Source: Trichobilharzia szidati (taxonomy: Eukaryota; Platyhelminthes; Trematoda; Strigeidida; Schistosomatidae). From it: a DNA stretch of 64,000 nt. Location: positions 51,123,564 to 51,187,563 of the forward strand of contig OX235279.1 in NCBI GenBank assembly GCA_944472155.2, given 5' to 3'. Below the pieces are notes generated by a model. It did no database searches. It saw only the letters and a program-made list of their open reading frames with translations, and was not told the origin of the DNA. Shown here piece by piece: positions 48,001 through 59,626 of this stretch; position 1 is the first letter of the stretch, and each line of letters opens with the position of its first letter. A program made the translations under genes and the position numbers.

Positions 48001-48178
48001 CTTGCAGCCTTTGTTAAGACTTTTCTAGTAATTTTCTGTGTTCGTGCAAACCCTACGTGAGTGAATCAGTTGAGGTGACAGACCACACTTCTTCTGGGAA
48101 TCGATTTCAGGTGTTTATGACTCGGCGCGAGAATTAGTACTCCACAGCAATATGGTATCTCCTTGGCTTTTGAACTCT
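48001..48178. repeat. 5.58-kb tandem repeat, truncated fourth unit
   Basis: Matches the first 178 bases of unit 3, then similarity breaks down after TTTTGAACTC over about 20 bases. This marks the right edge of the array. Confidence 0.9.
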
Positions 48179-51100
48179 CCTGCTATGCTCTCCGTATGTG
48201 TCCAATGCTGCATGTGTCCGTGTAGAACACTTATACATCTATGTGTTTCTTCAACTGATAAACCGAGTTCTTCGCAGCGTATACTTCTGAGAACTCGTCT
48301 ATGAGTATTTTAAAGTCGTTTTCTTATTTTTCACCAAGAAATCAGTCTTTCTACGGCTTCCTTCCTTTCAACATATCATCTAAAGCCAATCTTGCCGTTT
48401 TCTTGACTTTTCATCCTTCGTCTTGAATGGGTTGTGGAGAATAATGTACATGTCATTCCTAAGACTGTCGTCAGTAGTCGTTAAGGTATCCATACTTTGA
48501 TGACTCTGATGACCTTTCTTACATGAAGTCCATTCGTTTTATCAGGGGTAGGTTACGAAACATAGCAACAGCTGCCTCGAGGTGGTGCGCACAGCGACAC
48601 AGCTGGATCCATTCTTTTAGAATCCCACAGATTTCAAATAATGACACTTCAAGTGGAGTCAGAAGGTTTAGAAACAGAATTCGTAGCTGTAAAGACCTTT
48701 TTATGAGATCCCTGATTTTATTTCCTCAGTAATTTCTTAAATTCTTCGTTTTCGGTACTACTTAGTGGGAGTCAGTTTGTTGCACCATGCTCTCACCGCT
48801 ACTAGAAACCATCCGTTCCCTCAACACGCTATGCTTCGTCATGGCTGTTTCTAAAGCTGATCTCACGATGCAGACACCACTTATCTTCTCAGATTCTCGA
48901 GGTCTCTTATTTGTCTTGACAGCAAATTTTTCTGCACATTGTACTTCATGTGCTCACTAATTCAACATGTTGTTCTGCCTCAATATTCTGGCTCATTCAA
49001 TAACTGTCTTCACCGACGACTTCGGATGCTAGCTTGCTTCCTTCACCTAATTTCTCAGCCAACATCCTGGGCAGGAAAACTCCAACGGCCTCTTGATTGA
49101 GATTGTCCCCAGAATTACTTCAGGACCTGCACAATCATAAAGCTAATGGCTTCCTGCGTCTCCCACAAATCAAGAGTTGTAAGCCAGTTAAAACTTCATA
49201 GAGCTGACTGTTTACTTCTTTAACTGGCGCCTTCCTTTTTGTGTTGTACTTGTTCTCAAAGGCAGATAGATAAACATTTGATCGCCACTGACAACCAGGT
49301 AAAATCTCACCTCACAAAAGTGGTGTTGAATTGTCTGTTTGCGGCTGTTTCTCAAATAGTTTCTTTCTTAACTTAACCAAGTTTTGGCTTGTTCCCACCT
49401 AGATGTCGTCTCCTTGTGGCCAGTTAAACTTCCAAGCTAGCATGTGTGCAGCCGCAATAATTGTACTTTGCACATTTTGACATTATTCCTACTGTGTATA
49501 CGGATAAGTTCCTTTGGTTAATTTCATTTATACTGGATGCAACACTGCGACAAATGCCGAAAAATCTATGTTTCACTGAAAGTTCTGTCTTTCAATAAAG
49601 CAGATCTTTATCATTACTGCTATTCTAGTTGGAACACACAGACAGTCGAACGAAGTATAGCAAGTGGTCAGCTTTAGTGGTGAGCATCACCATGTCACCA
49701 GCAAAGAGTATCAGAGATCGGTGAAACATAACACTGTAATAAGGTCGAGACGTTCATGGTGTGAATCACCGACTCCGATGGCTTGAGATTGGTATTGAGG
49801 AATTCATCACTCATACTGTTTGCTCATGTATATCTGTTCACCATGCGTATGAACTGTAATAGCAGATACATATAAGAGATTGCCAGAAAGTTATGGGCTT
49901 ATGCTAACGTGCCACGATTGAGAAAGTCCTTCTAACTGATAAAGATGAACGTACTCATGGCAGAAAATTACGTCTGCAGATATTGACTAGTGGGTAACAG
50001 TCGCGAGAACTCAGACTAGAAAGCAACCGATAATAGTCTCGTAAGGCGATTTCAATAGGGAGGGTTAGTGAACTAAGTTATGATTATCATATTTCTTCGT
50101 AAATTACTAGATGAATAAACTTAAACTCTCCCATGTGGATGTGCTACGCAAAACTTGCATGTTGAAGGGGTTCAAAGCAACTGTTCATCAGCTTCGAAGG
50201 CACTCAATGGGCAACCCTAAACATACCTACTGAAAATAACACAGTGAAACGGCCATGGTTAGAGAAGTTCTTCCTACGGAGTGGGGTTCTGATGTAAAGC
50301 CTCTACAACATGGCATGCTATAGCCACTCAAATAGAGTGTGTTACCGAGAAATTCAGACGAACAGAGCGGGAAACCATGTTGGAGCTATACTTTCTATAA
50401 GACTGCGAGGCTTTCTTTATTGATTGATTTGTAGTGTACATTGTACTTTTGTTTTAACTCAATCATCCAATTTTTTCGGCTCTACTCCACTTCGCCAATT
50501 CGCTTCGGGTATAGATAAGTGGTAAACCTGTTTTTATATTGTTGAGTTATAATCACATTCATTATAAATATAAGATTGGTTACAGGCAAGTAGCGACTCC
50601 TTTATTTTTTGTTTTTACTCGTTCCTCAGTTCTTGCAGGATAGGCAGAGTGCTGATCAAGACCTAGGCAAAAGAAGTTAGTCTCTTTGTAAGTGTGACAG
50701 GCAAACTCACCTGTGGATAAAACCAGGCACTTACAGATTGTTGTATGCCTTCCTATTTGTTTGATTACGTTCCCTTTGCTTTCGGATATCAAGGTCGAAG
50801 GACGGTAGCTTGAATAATCGGTTAGGTTGGTTTTTAAAGTGGGAATACCTGTATGGTAGTAGGTGACTTGTATGCGCCACATATTAGTTAAGTTGGGTCA
50901 ATATCAAAGAGTCTGCAGGTATACATGTATGCTTGTTTCAACGTTTAACTCACTCGGACATTGCTTGAACGTGCACTTATGCAGCATATGCATGAACCCT
51001 AGTCATGATCCATCTACTCTGGACTTATTAGGAACACCAGAAGGTTGTAGGCGGCATAACGTGCCTCCCGCTGTTACTAATTAATGACCGTGTTAATACT

Positions 51101-51689
51101 TCTAATATTCATGTCATCATGCACGATATAAACGCGTATGTCAACACCTGCCTACCTGGAGAATGAACATGGGCAACTTCGGTTAGACGTGCAGTTTTGA
51201 CCAGTGAAGAAGTTAATAAAATGCAACATAATTTACTCATTGCTCACATCGCTGGCTTCTTTGCCTTGTGTACATGTACCGAAAAATTCTCACGTCGCAC
51301 TTATTCCCATCCTACCCACGCCGCTAACGAAAAAAATACCCAGCTTTTAATATATCCCTGTTCTCACCCACTTTGTGAACGAACTGCTTACAAACTGGCA
51401 CCCTTAACCGTGATAACTAATTTCGATATTCCCTTATATTCCTTATATTATAATATCTCCACAACTCGGTATTCCAGTGATAGCAGTATTTCACTGGTTT
51501 GGTTCTAATTTTTGAAAACGAAAATAGTAAGTTTCATGCCGAACATCCGGAGGTTTTTAGTGTAGTCGCTGTAATAAAATGTGTATCTGTATTTGATTGT
51601 GAAACGATGGTTTCTTTTTATTGATGCGTATGTACTGTCAAAAAATTATTTTCTCTTCAGGTGTCTTAACTGTTTGATTGCAGTGGAAT
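48179..51689. other. Intergenic region right of the array
   Basis: 3.5 kb with no coding exon, RNA or transposon motif that I recognise. Short open frames (for example 48523-48732 and 51197-51508) lack splice context and known motifs. Confidence 0.45.
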
Positions 51690-51732
51690 ATTTTTTTCTC
51701 TAGTGCGTCTATCATGGAACTTATGATCGGTA

Positions 51733-52060
51733 GTGTTAACAAGTCGCACATTGACTCCTAGCTTAGAAATAGGAAGTGAAGTGGTAGAGCGTGTTGACCA
51801 CTTCACTTATTTGGGAAGTTGTATCAGCCCCAACGGGTTGGTCGCTGACGAAATCTCAGCACGTATACAGAAGGCTAGTTTCGCATACGCCAATTTACGC
51901 CGTCTCTGGCGTGGACGTGATATCCGACTGTCGACCAAAGGGTGTGTGTACTGCCCAGCAGTCCGCTCCGTCCTCCTTTATGGCCGTGAGTGAGACATGG
52001 CCATTGAGAGTGGAAGACATGAAAAGGCTGGTTTTCCTTGATCATAGGTGCCATGAAATT
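51733..52060 (+). mobile_element. RTE/SR2-like RT C-terminal fragment
   Basis: DHFTYLGSCISPNGLVADEI then SARIQKASFAYANLRRLWRG and VRSVLLYGRE, frameshifting into TWPLRVEDMKRLVFLDHRC. This is the conserved thumb/C-terminal block of RTE-clade elements, matching 61312-61938 in inverse orientation. Confidence 0.8.
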
Positions 52061-52837
52061 TCTAAAAGGCTGGTAGTGAAGTTAATTAGCAATTAACAAA
52101 CACATTACGATAGACCAAATTTAGCAGCTAATAAAAATTAAATCACTTGTTAACAAAGTCCGAATTCGAAGTCAGTAAAAACGATCAATGGAGACGTAAA
52201 TTAACAATCATCCATGACAAAGGTTGCCAGAAGATACAGTTATATGATTCATGGAGAATTTAAATAAGTTCATTTCATACTAAAACCTGTGCTGAAAATG
52301 TTGTCTAGAAGAACGATGAAAGCTTTGCAATTAAATCAAACTGCTCAAAGAACACAACTTATTGAAAATAATTCATCTGAGCTTGAAATTTTCCTCATTG
52401 TATCAAAGCATCCTCATCGCTGTCCAATAATTTTTCAGTGAGTGGCAATGACACAGAAGGATTTACAAAGTTACTTTGGAGGAGAAAAGTAGAAATCAGT
52501 ATGAAGAACTTTTAATTTTCTACTGTCTATAAATATTTGCAATGGGAGTATGGCTCTTTGTATCTCGAAAACTAAATGCATCTCATGAATTAAATCTACT
52601 CTGTGCAAGTTTAACATTTCGGGATTCGGAGACCGTGTCAATCAAGTTAGTGCCAAATACTCTTATGCATAAGTAGTGCATGCTGTTTTTTTGTACACAT
52701 TTTTTTTGTAATGTCATTGCAGAAGGTATTTGTTGAAGGATTTCGCTTTACTTTCAATTACTTCCTTCATGTTCCCTGTGGAATAGAGGGCTTCAAGCTG
52801 AGAGGCTTGAAGTTTCTGTAGCAGTGTTTATTTTTTC

Positions 52838-52975
52838 ACGATAGGGTTGCTAGCCTCATGCCCAGCCTTTCCACCTTACCAGCTTCGTTACTGGCTAAGC
52901 GTCGGCTGGGGATCGAACTCCGGACCATGTGGATCGTCGGCGAGTGTCCTGACCGCTGTACCACCGATGCACACT
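52838..52975 (-). mobile_element. tRNA-derived SINE fragment
   Basis: The minus strand has A-box-like GTGGTACAGCGGT (about 52952-52964) and a B box GGAGTTCGATCCCC (about 52908-52922). The sequence downstream has no hammerhead core, so it belongs to a different family from the NUP93-intron SINEs. Confidence 0.55.
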
Positions 52976-54030
52976 CAATTACAGTTACTCGCAAATCCTC
53001 AATATTTAGATGATAATTTTATATGTAGCAAAACCGTAGATGTTATGAACTTCCTGTATTAGTTCTTAGTTAGTTTATAATTCCATCACTTAGTTTCTTT
53101 TGATAATTTTTCATTGAATTAATTTACGAATTGTGAGTTTTTGTAATTTGAACTGTTCAGACCTCATATTACATGTTTTTTAGTTTTGGAAACCAACCTA
53201 TCGGTATCATTCAAACTTCAGAATCCTTTTGACTGAAACACCATTGCAGAATAATTTGGAAGAATATTTTCATCTGTTATGCTTCGTGAAGCCAGAGAAA
53301 TTCACGTAAGTGTATTAAACATTTCGTTGTCGCCTTCATTTGAAATTACTATGTGTTAGTCACTTTCCTATTATGCTGTTATCCTGCCGGATTAAAACGT
53401 AAACTATTGGCTTAGTTTTCTAATTGCAAGTTAATTTTAATTTCTCCTCGCTCTTATGACATTCGAGTGATGTGGCGATTGTAATTCCTTTATATTATTG
53501 CTAATTCTTTATGAAGCTTTTGTTAGAAAACAATTTGAAACTAATTTTTGTTCAGTTCTTTTTGATTAGGTGAATATTACTTTTTGCTGTCATATGTTTT
53601 GCTAAACTATTGCATATGATATCCCACCAGGTCTTTCAGCTTTTTTGTATCAAGAATTATTTGAAAAGCTCTGCATTGTAGAACCATTACTCCTCATAAA
53701 AACATAATGACGCAGTTATACTTATCGGGTAAAACTGTTGTGACGGAGCATTAGGACGCGGGATCATGGCCACGTGCATTAGTGTCATTTAGCTAAACTG
53801 TTTAGTTCCATAAATAACATAATAACAGAGACAAGGTTTAATCAGAGATTGAAAACCAAAACTGGAAAATGGTATTTAGCTATAAAACTGACACGATTAC
53901 CATCTTTCCCCATGGCATGCCACATTATCCGATCCACCAAAATCAAGAATATCATCGGTGCTAGTAGACTTACTCCTGTCACCAAATCGAGGGCTTCGCT
54001 GAGTGTTCCGTTATGAATCAATTGACATGT
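52976..54030. other. AT-rich intergenic DNA
   Basis: No gene or repeat recognised. Confidence 0.45.
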
Positions 54031-54039
54031 TACATCATC

Positions 54040-54365
54040 ATATAGGAGTTGATTGAAATTGATAAAGATTTAGTACAACCCCCTAGTGTTGAAGCAGTTT
54101 CCAGGATAAGTTCACACAAAGTGGAAGACGTGCAGGCAAAAGCCAACAAATTTGTAGAAGAAGCATCAAAGACTGGACTCAGAGTTATTGTAGATAAGCA
54201 GAAGGGAATGAAGATACGTAACAATAACAATCACCGATCACCATCAATGGGAAGAATTTGAAGGAAGTTAATTATTTCACCTATCTAGGCAACACCGTTT
54301 CAACTACATACATCACAGATAAGGATGTCGAAGATAGGATCGAAAGGCGAGACAGACTGTGATAT
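54040..54365 (+). mobile_element. RTE-like RT fragment (post-palm)
   Basis: KVEDVQAKANKFVEEASKTG LRVIVDK-type frame, continuing in another frame as LKEVNYFTYLGNTVST...DKDVEDRIERR. The GL..N..KTK and FTYLG motifs are typical of RTE elements. It appears to be cut by the Penelope-like sequence that follows. Confidence 0.75.
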
Positions 54366-54399
54366 CAGTGTATGAATCTGTTGCAGTTAGCTGGAGGAA

Positions 54400-55500
54400 C
54401 CATGAATGAAGATTTCAAATTTGATGGCACACTACAGACAAGTGGATGGGGTAGTGGTGATGCACTACCTATTGGATCCCATTTTGGCAGATTTCTTTCC
54501 AAGTAAACTAGAAAAGGGACCTTTGAACAACCTTATCAGAAAATTCTCACTTCATTGCCGGTATATGGATAACACCTTTATTCTTTGTGATAATGATTCG
54601 GATAGGAACACAATAATAACTCAATTCAATGAAGTTCATTCTGCTATAAAATTCATGTGTGAAGACGAATCCCGAAATAGAATTGCCTTCCTGGATGTCC
54701 TGCTTACAAGAAAACTAGGTGGTAGTACAAAGAGAAATTTGCTTAAGGAAAGCACATGGACAGGACAGTATACACATTTTCATAGTTTCGTTCCTCTCCA
54801 GTACAAAAGAAATTTAGTAAGGACCCTCAGCCACAGAGTTAGAGCTATATGCCGAGACGTGGTAATTGAAGATGAAGTAAGGATTGCATATTACACCCTA
54901 ATTAAGGATAGCTATCCTGAAAAGTCCATCAAGAAACACATGATCAAGAAAGCAGAAAAGGACTATTCTCCATCTGTCAATAAGAAGCCTTTACGACTGC
55001 AATTAAGGGGTGTGACACACCCAGTGACAAGTTAAGGAAATCTATTCAAAGAAGTTTTAATGCTGGTAAACTACAAGTCATATTTCCCACATGACTGATG
55101 GTGATTCCTCGATTGAAAGCACAAGTACCTAGACTAGCCACTTCTAATTGTATCTACCAATTTTAACTGCGCTTGTGGAGCGAGTTGTATTGGCAGTTGC
55201 TCTAGGAACTTGATTTTTCTTGCTCTCTGGTGAACATGTACCAGTGTGACTAAGTAAAGGTGTAGTAAAAACCATCGACAGTTCGATATTAGACCACCTG
55301 ATCCAAACTGGCCGATTACAAATCTAGCATTGAAGAATCCTTCTCTATCTTCCACCGAGTGCTAGATAAATTGCCAAAAACATCCAGGTACCGCATACTC
55401 CAAACAGCGGAGGCTATCGCGATTCGCATGAAAAAACCAGTGTTTTGTGTGCAAAAGAAGTAAGTCCAGCCACTACTACTGCCCTGGTCTTCAGTAGAGA
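54400..55500 (+). mobile_element. Penelope-like element, RT C-terminus plus GIY-YIG remnant
   Basis: The open frame 54406-55035 has DPILADFFPSKLE, HCRYMDNTFILCDN, RIAFLDVLLTRKL, TGQYTHFHSF, VPLQYKRNLVRTLSHR and YPEKSIKKH, all Penelope-type RT landmarks in order. The palm motif is YMDN instead of YMDD. Downstream, 55139-55300 reads STNFNCACGASCIGSCSRNL, a decayed GIY-YIG endonuclease of the kind found C-terminal in Penelope-like elements. Both domains look inactive. Confidence 0.85.
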
Positions 55501-56456
55501 CCATAAGTCCATGAATTTGTATTATTATCTTTCCTAATTTTTCTGATATTCAGCGTGTTGTTATGTTAAGGCTATCGGACTGTTGTAATCCGTTGATATC
55601 ATTATTATTATTGGTTCGATGTTATATGAACAACATTAATGTTGTTGTTAAGGTCACTAATTCACTCACTTTTCTATGTATACATACATGTAGGAGCTGA
55701 TGATGAAGTTATCGAAAAGAATATTCTTTGTTCAGTAACCTTTCTGGTGAAGAATTTTAATGAGTATTTTTAATCAGTTAAGAATAGGATTGTCAACACT
55801 AATGTTAAGTCAATTCTTCTCTGTGGTTCAGAGACTTAGTGTGTCAACAGAATCATTTCCACCAGTCTTCAGACTTCTATAAACAACTGCTCTCCCTCCA
55901 TACTGAAGATCAGGCTGAGACTGTAATTAACACTATTGCGATGCAAATTGAAGAACATCGTTGGGCTACGCTTCAAGAGATATGTGAAAATAATTAGACC
56001 CAATGGGAAACAGTAAGCTACAGTCAGCTAATTATTTACTTTTAAAGGATTGAAAGTACCCTTGCTTTGTCTGCGACTCAAAAGCGCCAGGCAAAAGTGA
56101 GTATAGCAGGTGTGAACATAATCCTTTAAATCGTACCATAGGGTATCAAAACTCACGCTCCAGGTCTCCGTTGACAGTGCCAAAGGACACTGGAAAGTCA
56201 AAACGGCAACTGAGAAGTAGGAGGAAGAGTACTAAACAGTCGGTACTGGTAAACGTAAGTGAAACGGAAATATATATTCGTAAACTATTTCTGAATTAAT
56301 GTCAGGGTGGGTGTTTTAGTACACCAGTATTTTCAGTAGTGTATCATGAAGTTGGAAAGAGATTTCAGGTCCAATATATTCAATGTATATACATTGGTCA
56401 GCATTCATTCCATAGACTTTTCTGCCCACATTGGGAAAGTTTGTCTTCTCACGTCG
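55501..56456. other. Region between Penelope-like remnant and fold-back
   Basis: May include the untranslated end of the Penelope-like element. No gene recognised. Confidence 0.4.
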
Positions 56457-57804
56457 TTTAAGCTAAGTTTGGGTCGACTTCCCCTGCCTTGTCAACCTTG
56501 TGAAATAAACACTGCTAAGTACTGGGTTGTCAGCCATTGTCTTAAGGATAGATTTATAAGCCCAAGTTTACAATATTTTTCAATGTCCATTTTTTAAAGT
56601 AAATTAATGGATCTAGTCGGTTGTAGCAAAAATGGGTTCACACAGTGAATGTACTGATGTCTGTTCCCTTGATGAAAAGTACGTTCTTTCAATTGCCTCT
56701 TTACACTACCTACCAAAGACATCTATCGTCACGAAAATTGTGACCAGTTGTGCTAATAAAAGTTGCGTCAAGGTCGGAATGTGTGACTAGTGTCATCTGT
56801 GCAATTCATTGTGACTTGATGCATACGGTGTGTATCTCTGTACACGGCTCTCGTCAACCGTCACATTTTATCTATATGTAACTGGTATGTGCTTCGCAAT
56901 TTTTAAAAGTTCTCTGACACACGATTGGACTGAACTGGCTCATACATCAGTAAAAGTAGTGAAGTGGCTAATTGCGTTGACCATGTCGCTAATATGAAGT
57001 TTCATCAACCCTAGTGAACGCGTTGCTGGCGAAATCTCAGCATAAATACAAACGGTTTTTTGGGGATTGGCCAACTTGAGAAGTTTCCACACTTCATTGA
57101 TATCCGGTTATCTGTCACAGCACTAATATATTGTATATCCGTTCTGTCAGTTGTTGAAGTGCACAGTGTTTTTTGCCCGTATATTTGTTTTGGACATTAG
57201 CTACGAATGCTGGACCATTAACTTTCTCGGACAGTATTATCAGGTGATTCACCTGCGTAGGTGAATGAAAACAGGCTTATTCTATTCTTACAGCAAACTT
57301 AGAGCTTTGCTAATGCAATGTACGTTACATATTTACAGATACCAATCACCTTTATTGTGTTATGTTAATGTAGTGCAACACTTCAAGCATTCTAAAGGTG
57401 AAAAAACATGGAAAATAGATATAAGTGATCGAGTATATGAAATCCATAGGCATATGAAGTGGTGAACTTATAGGATTATCTATTAAGACATAAATAAAGC
57501 CTACTAAGTTACATTTCTTTCTTAGACCAACAATGGTTATCATAAATATAGAATGTAACATGCCAACATACATGAAGCATTAGGGGAAGGAGAAGTTGAT
57601 GTTTCGCGATGACTTAACAACCGAAGAATATTTTGGTTTTTCTCTCCATGACGGGAAAGCATCACGTCAATCTTACGTTGGATTTCTGATGTAGCGAAGT
57701 ATGTATCCACTACTCTTTTAGTGAGAGATTCAGATGTTTCATGCTTTCCAATCTTAAAATATCTTCTCTTTGTTCAATCATAAAAGTATCCCGGCAAATC
57801 TGAC
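56457..57804. repeat. Fold-back repeat 1, left arm (1,348 bp)
   Basis: Exact mirror of 57823-59170: positions pair as i + j = 115627 over the whole length, with only about three to five substitutions seen and no indels. It contains an RTE fragment (about 56995-57120) and an inverted copy of most of the exon at 57812-58055. Confidence 0.95.
57572..57804 (-). pseudogene. Inverted copy of the DCAF4-like exon without start codon
   Basis: Mirror image of 57823-58055 with its GT donor retained. Upstream of the copied frame the minus strand reads an in-frame TAA instead of the ATG, because the ATG lies in the unpaired loop. Confidence 0.65.
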
Positions 57805-57811
57805 CGTTATT

Positions 57812-58055
57812 ATGGAAGAACCGTCAGATTTGCCGGGATACTTTTATGATCGAACAAAGAGAAGATATTTTAAGATTGGAAAGCATGAAACATCTGAATC
57901 TCTCACTAAAAGAGTAGTGGATACATACTTCGCTACATCAGAAATTCAACGTAAGATTGACGTGATGCTTTCCCGTCATGGAGAGAAAAACCAAAATATT
58001 CTTCGGTTGTTAAGTCATCGCGAAACATCAACTTCTCCTTCCCCTAATGCTTCAT
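57812..58055 (+). CDS. Probable first coding exon, DCAF4/WDR21-like N terminus
   Basis: ATG at 57812, open to TTCAT|GTATGT at 58055 (81 codons plus one base). It begins MEEPSDLPGYFYDRTKRRYF and then has TSESLTKRVVD. The LPG(F/Y)..D..K.RYF pattern followed by LTK resembles the N terminus of DCAF4-type WD-repeat substrate receptors of CUL4-DDB1 ligases. The WD repeats are not in the window, so identity rests on this short motif. The ATG lies in the fold-back loop and the body in the right arm. No continuation exon was found downstream. Confidence 0.5.
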
Positions 58056-59170
58056 GTATGTTGGCATGTTACATTCTATATTTATGATAACCATTGTTGG
58101 TCTAAGAAAGAAATGTAACTTAGTAGGCTTTATTTATGTCTTAATAGATAATCCTATAAGTTCACCACTTCATATGCCTATGGATTTCATATACTCGATC
58201 ACTTATATCTATTTCCCATGTTTTTTCACCTTTAGAATGCTTGAAGTGTTGCACTACATTAACATAACACAATAAAGGTGATTGGTATCTGTAAATATGT
58301 AACGTACATTGCATTAGCAAAGCTCTAAGTTTGCTGTAAGAATAGAATAAGCCTGTTTTCATTCACCTACGCAGGTGAATCACCTGATAATACTGTCCGA
58401 GAAAGTTAATGGTCCAGCATTCGTAGCTAATGTCCAAAACAAATATACGGGCAAAAAACACTGTGCACTTCAACAACTGACAGAACGGATATACAATATA
58501 TTAGTGCTGTGACAGATAACCGGATATCAATGAAGTGTGGAAACTTCTCAAGTTGGCCAATCCCCAAAAAACCGTTTGTATTTATGCTGAGATTTCGCCA
58601 GCAACGCGTTCACTAGGGTTGATGAAACTTCATATTAGCGACATGGTCAACGCAATTAGCCACTTCACTACTTTTACTGATGTATGAGCCAGTTCAGTCC
58701 AATCGTGTGTCAGAGAACTTTTAAAAATTGCGAAGCACATACCAGTTACATATAGATAAAATGTGACGGTTGACGAGAGCCGTGTACAGAGATACACACC
58801 GTATGCATCAAGTCACAATGAATTGCACAGATGACACTAGTCACACATTCCGACCTTGACGCAACTTTTATTAGCACAACTGGTCACAATTTTCGTGACG
58901 ATAGATGTCTTTGGTAGGTAGTGTAAAGAGGCAATTGAAAGAACGTACTTTTCATCAAGGGAACAGACATCAGTACATTCACTGTGTGAACCCATTTTTG
59001 CTACAACCGACTAGATCCATTAATTTACTTTAAAAAATGGACATTGAAAAATATTGTAAACTTGGGCTTATAAATCTATCCTTAAGACAATGGCTGACAA
59101 CCCAGTACTTAGCAGTGTTTATTTCACAAGGTTGACAAGGCAGGGGAAGTCGACCCAAACTTATCTTAAA
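57823..59170. repeat. Fold-back repeat 1, right arm (1,348 bp)
   Basis: Partner of the left arm across an 18-base loop (57805-57822). It contains the sense exon body and the RTE fragment in inverse order (about 58507-58632). Confidence 0.95.
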
Positions 59171-59247
59171 GCATTTTGGATCCGTGCTGAGATTTCGTCA
59201 CCAATCAATCCGTTGGTGCTGATACAACTTCCCAAATAGGTGAAGTG
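59171..59247 (-). mobile_element. Small RTE fragment between the two fold-backs
   Basis: The minus strand encodes remnants of the YLG..ISTN.LIGDEISARI block seen in the other RTE copies. Confidence 0.6.
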
Positions 59248-59422
59248 GTCGAGTGCAAGTGAATTGCCTGCCTCGAGGACTGGGAAAAGAGAAGCATCTG
59301 TCGACAGACTACGTGAGGTTGATGATTTACCTGTGAATAAAGCTGTTCCTCAAAAATCACCTCATAGACGTTCGAGTCGTGGTAAAGTGAGTAGTTTAGA
59401 AATTGTCTACTTAATGTATGTA
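59248..59422. repeat. Fold-back repeat 2, left arm (175 bp)
   Basis: Mirror of 59432-59606 (i + j = 118854) with no difference seen. It contains a copy of the exon body and its GTGAGT donor, without the start codon. Confidence 0.95.
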
Positions 59423-59431
59423 TCGAAACAC

Positions 59432-59606
59432 TACATACATTAAGTAGACAATTTCTAAACTACTCACTTTACCACGACTCGAACGTCTATGAGGTGATTT
59501 TTGAGGAACAGCTTTATTCACAGGTAAATCATCAACCTCACGTAGTCTGTCGACAGATGCTTCTCTTTTCCCAGTCCTCGAGGCAGGCAATTCACTTGCA
59601 CTCGAC
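59432..59606. repeat. Fold-back repeat 2, right arm (175 bp)
   Basis: Partner of 59248-59422 across a nine-base loop (59423-59431). Confidence 0.95.
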
Positions 59607-59626
59607 TGATTACTCTTACTGAACAT
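59468..59626 (-). CDS. Probable first coding exon, unknown product
   Basis: Minus strand: ATG at 59626-59624, 53 codons, then GGTAAA|GTGAGT. The peptide MFSKSNQSSASELPASRTGK is followed by a charged stretch ending KSPHRRSSRGK. It is basic and Ser-rich, with no domain recognised. The open frame, start and consensus donor suggest a 5' exon. The following exon would lie at lower coordinates, inside the fold-back region, and was not found. Confidence 0.4.

Noticed and set aside
55690..55720. A hammerhead ribozyme at the end of the Penelope-like element (CTGATGA ... GAAA)
   Set aside because: The words are present but stem II would be only two pairs and no stem I or III partner was found.
57265..57573. 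Paired open frames of 66 and 73 codons in each fold-back arm
   Set aside because: Low-complexity antisense or intron frames; they occur twice only because the arms are mirror copies.
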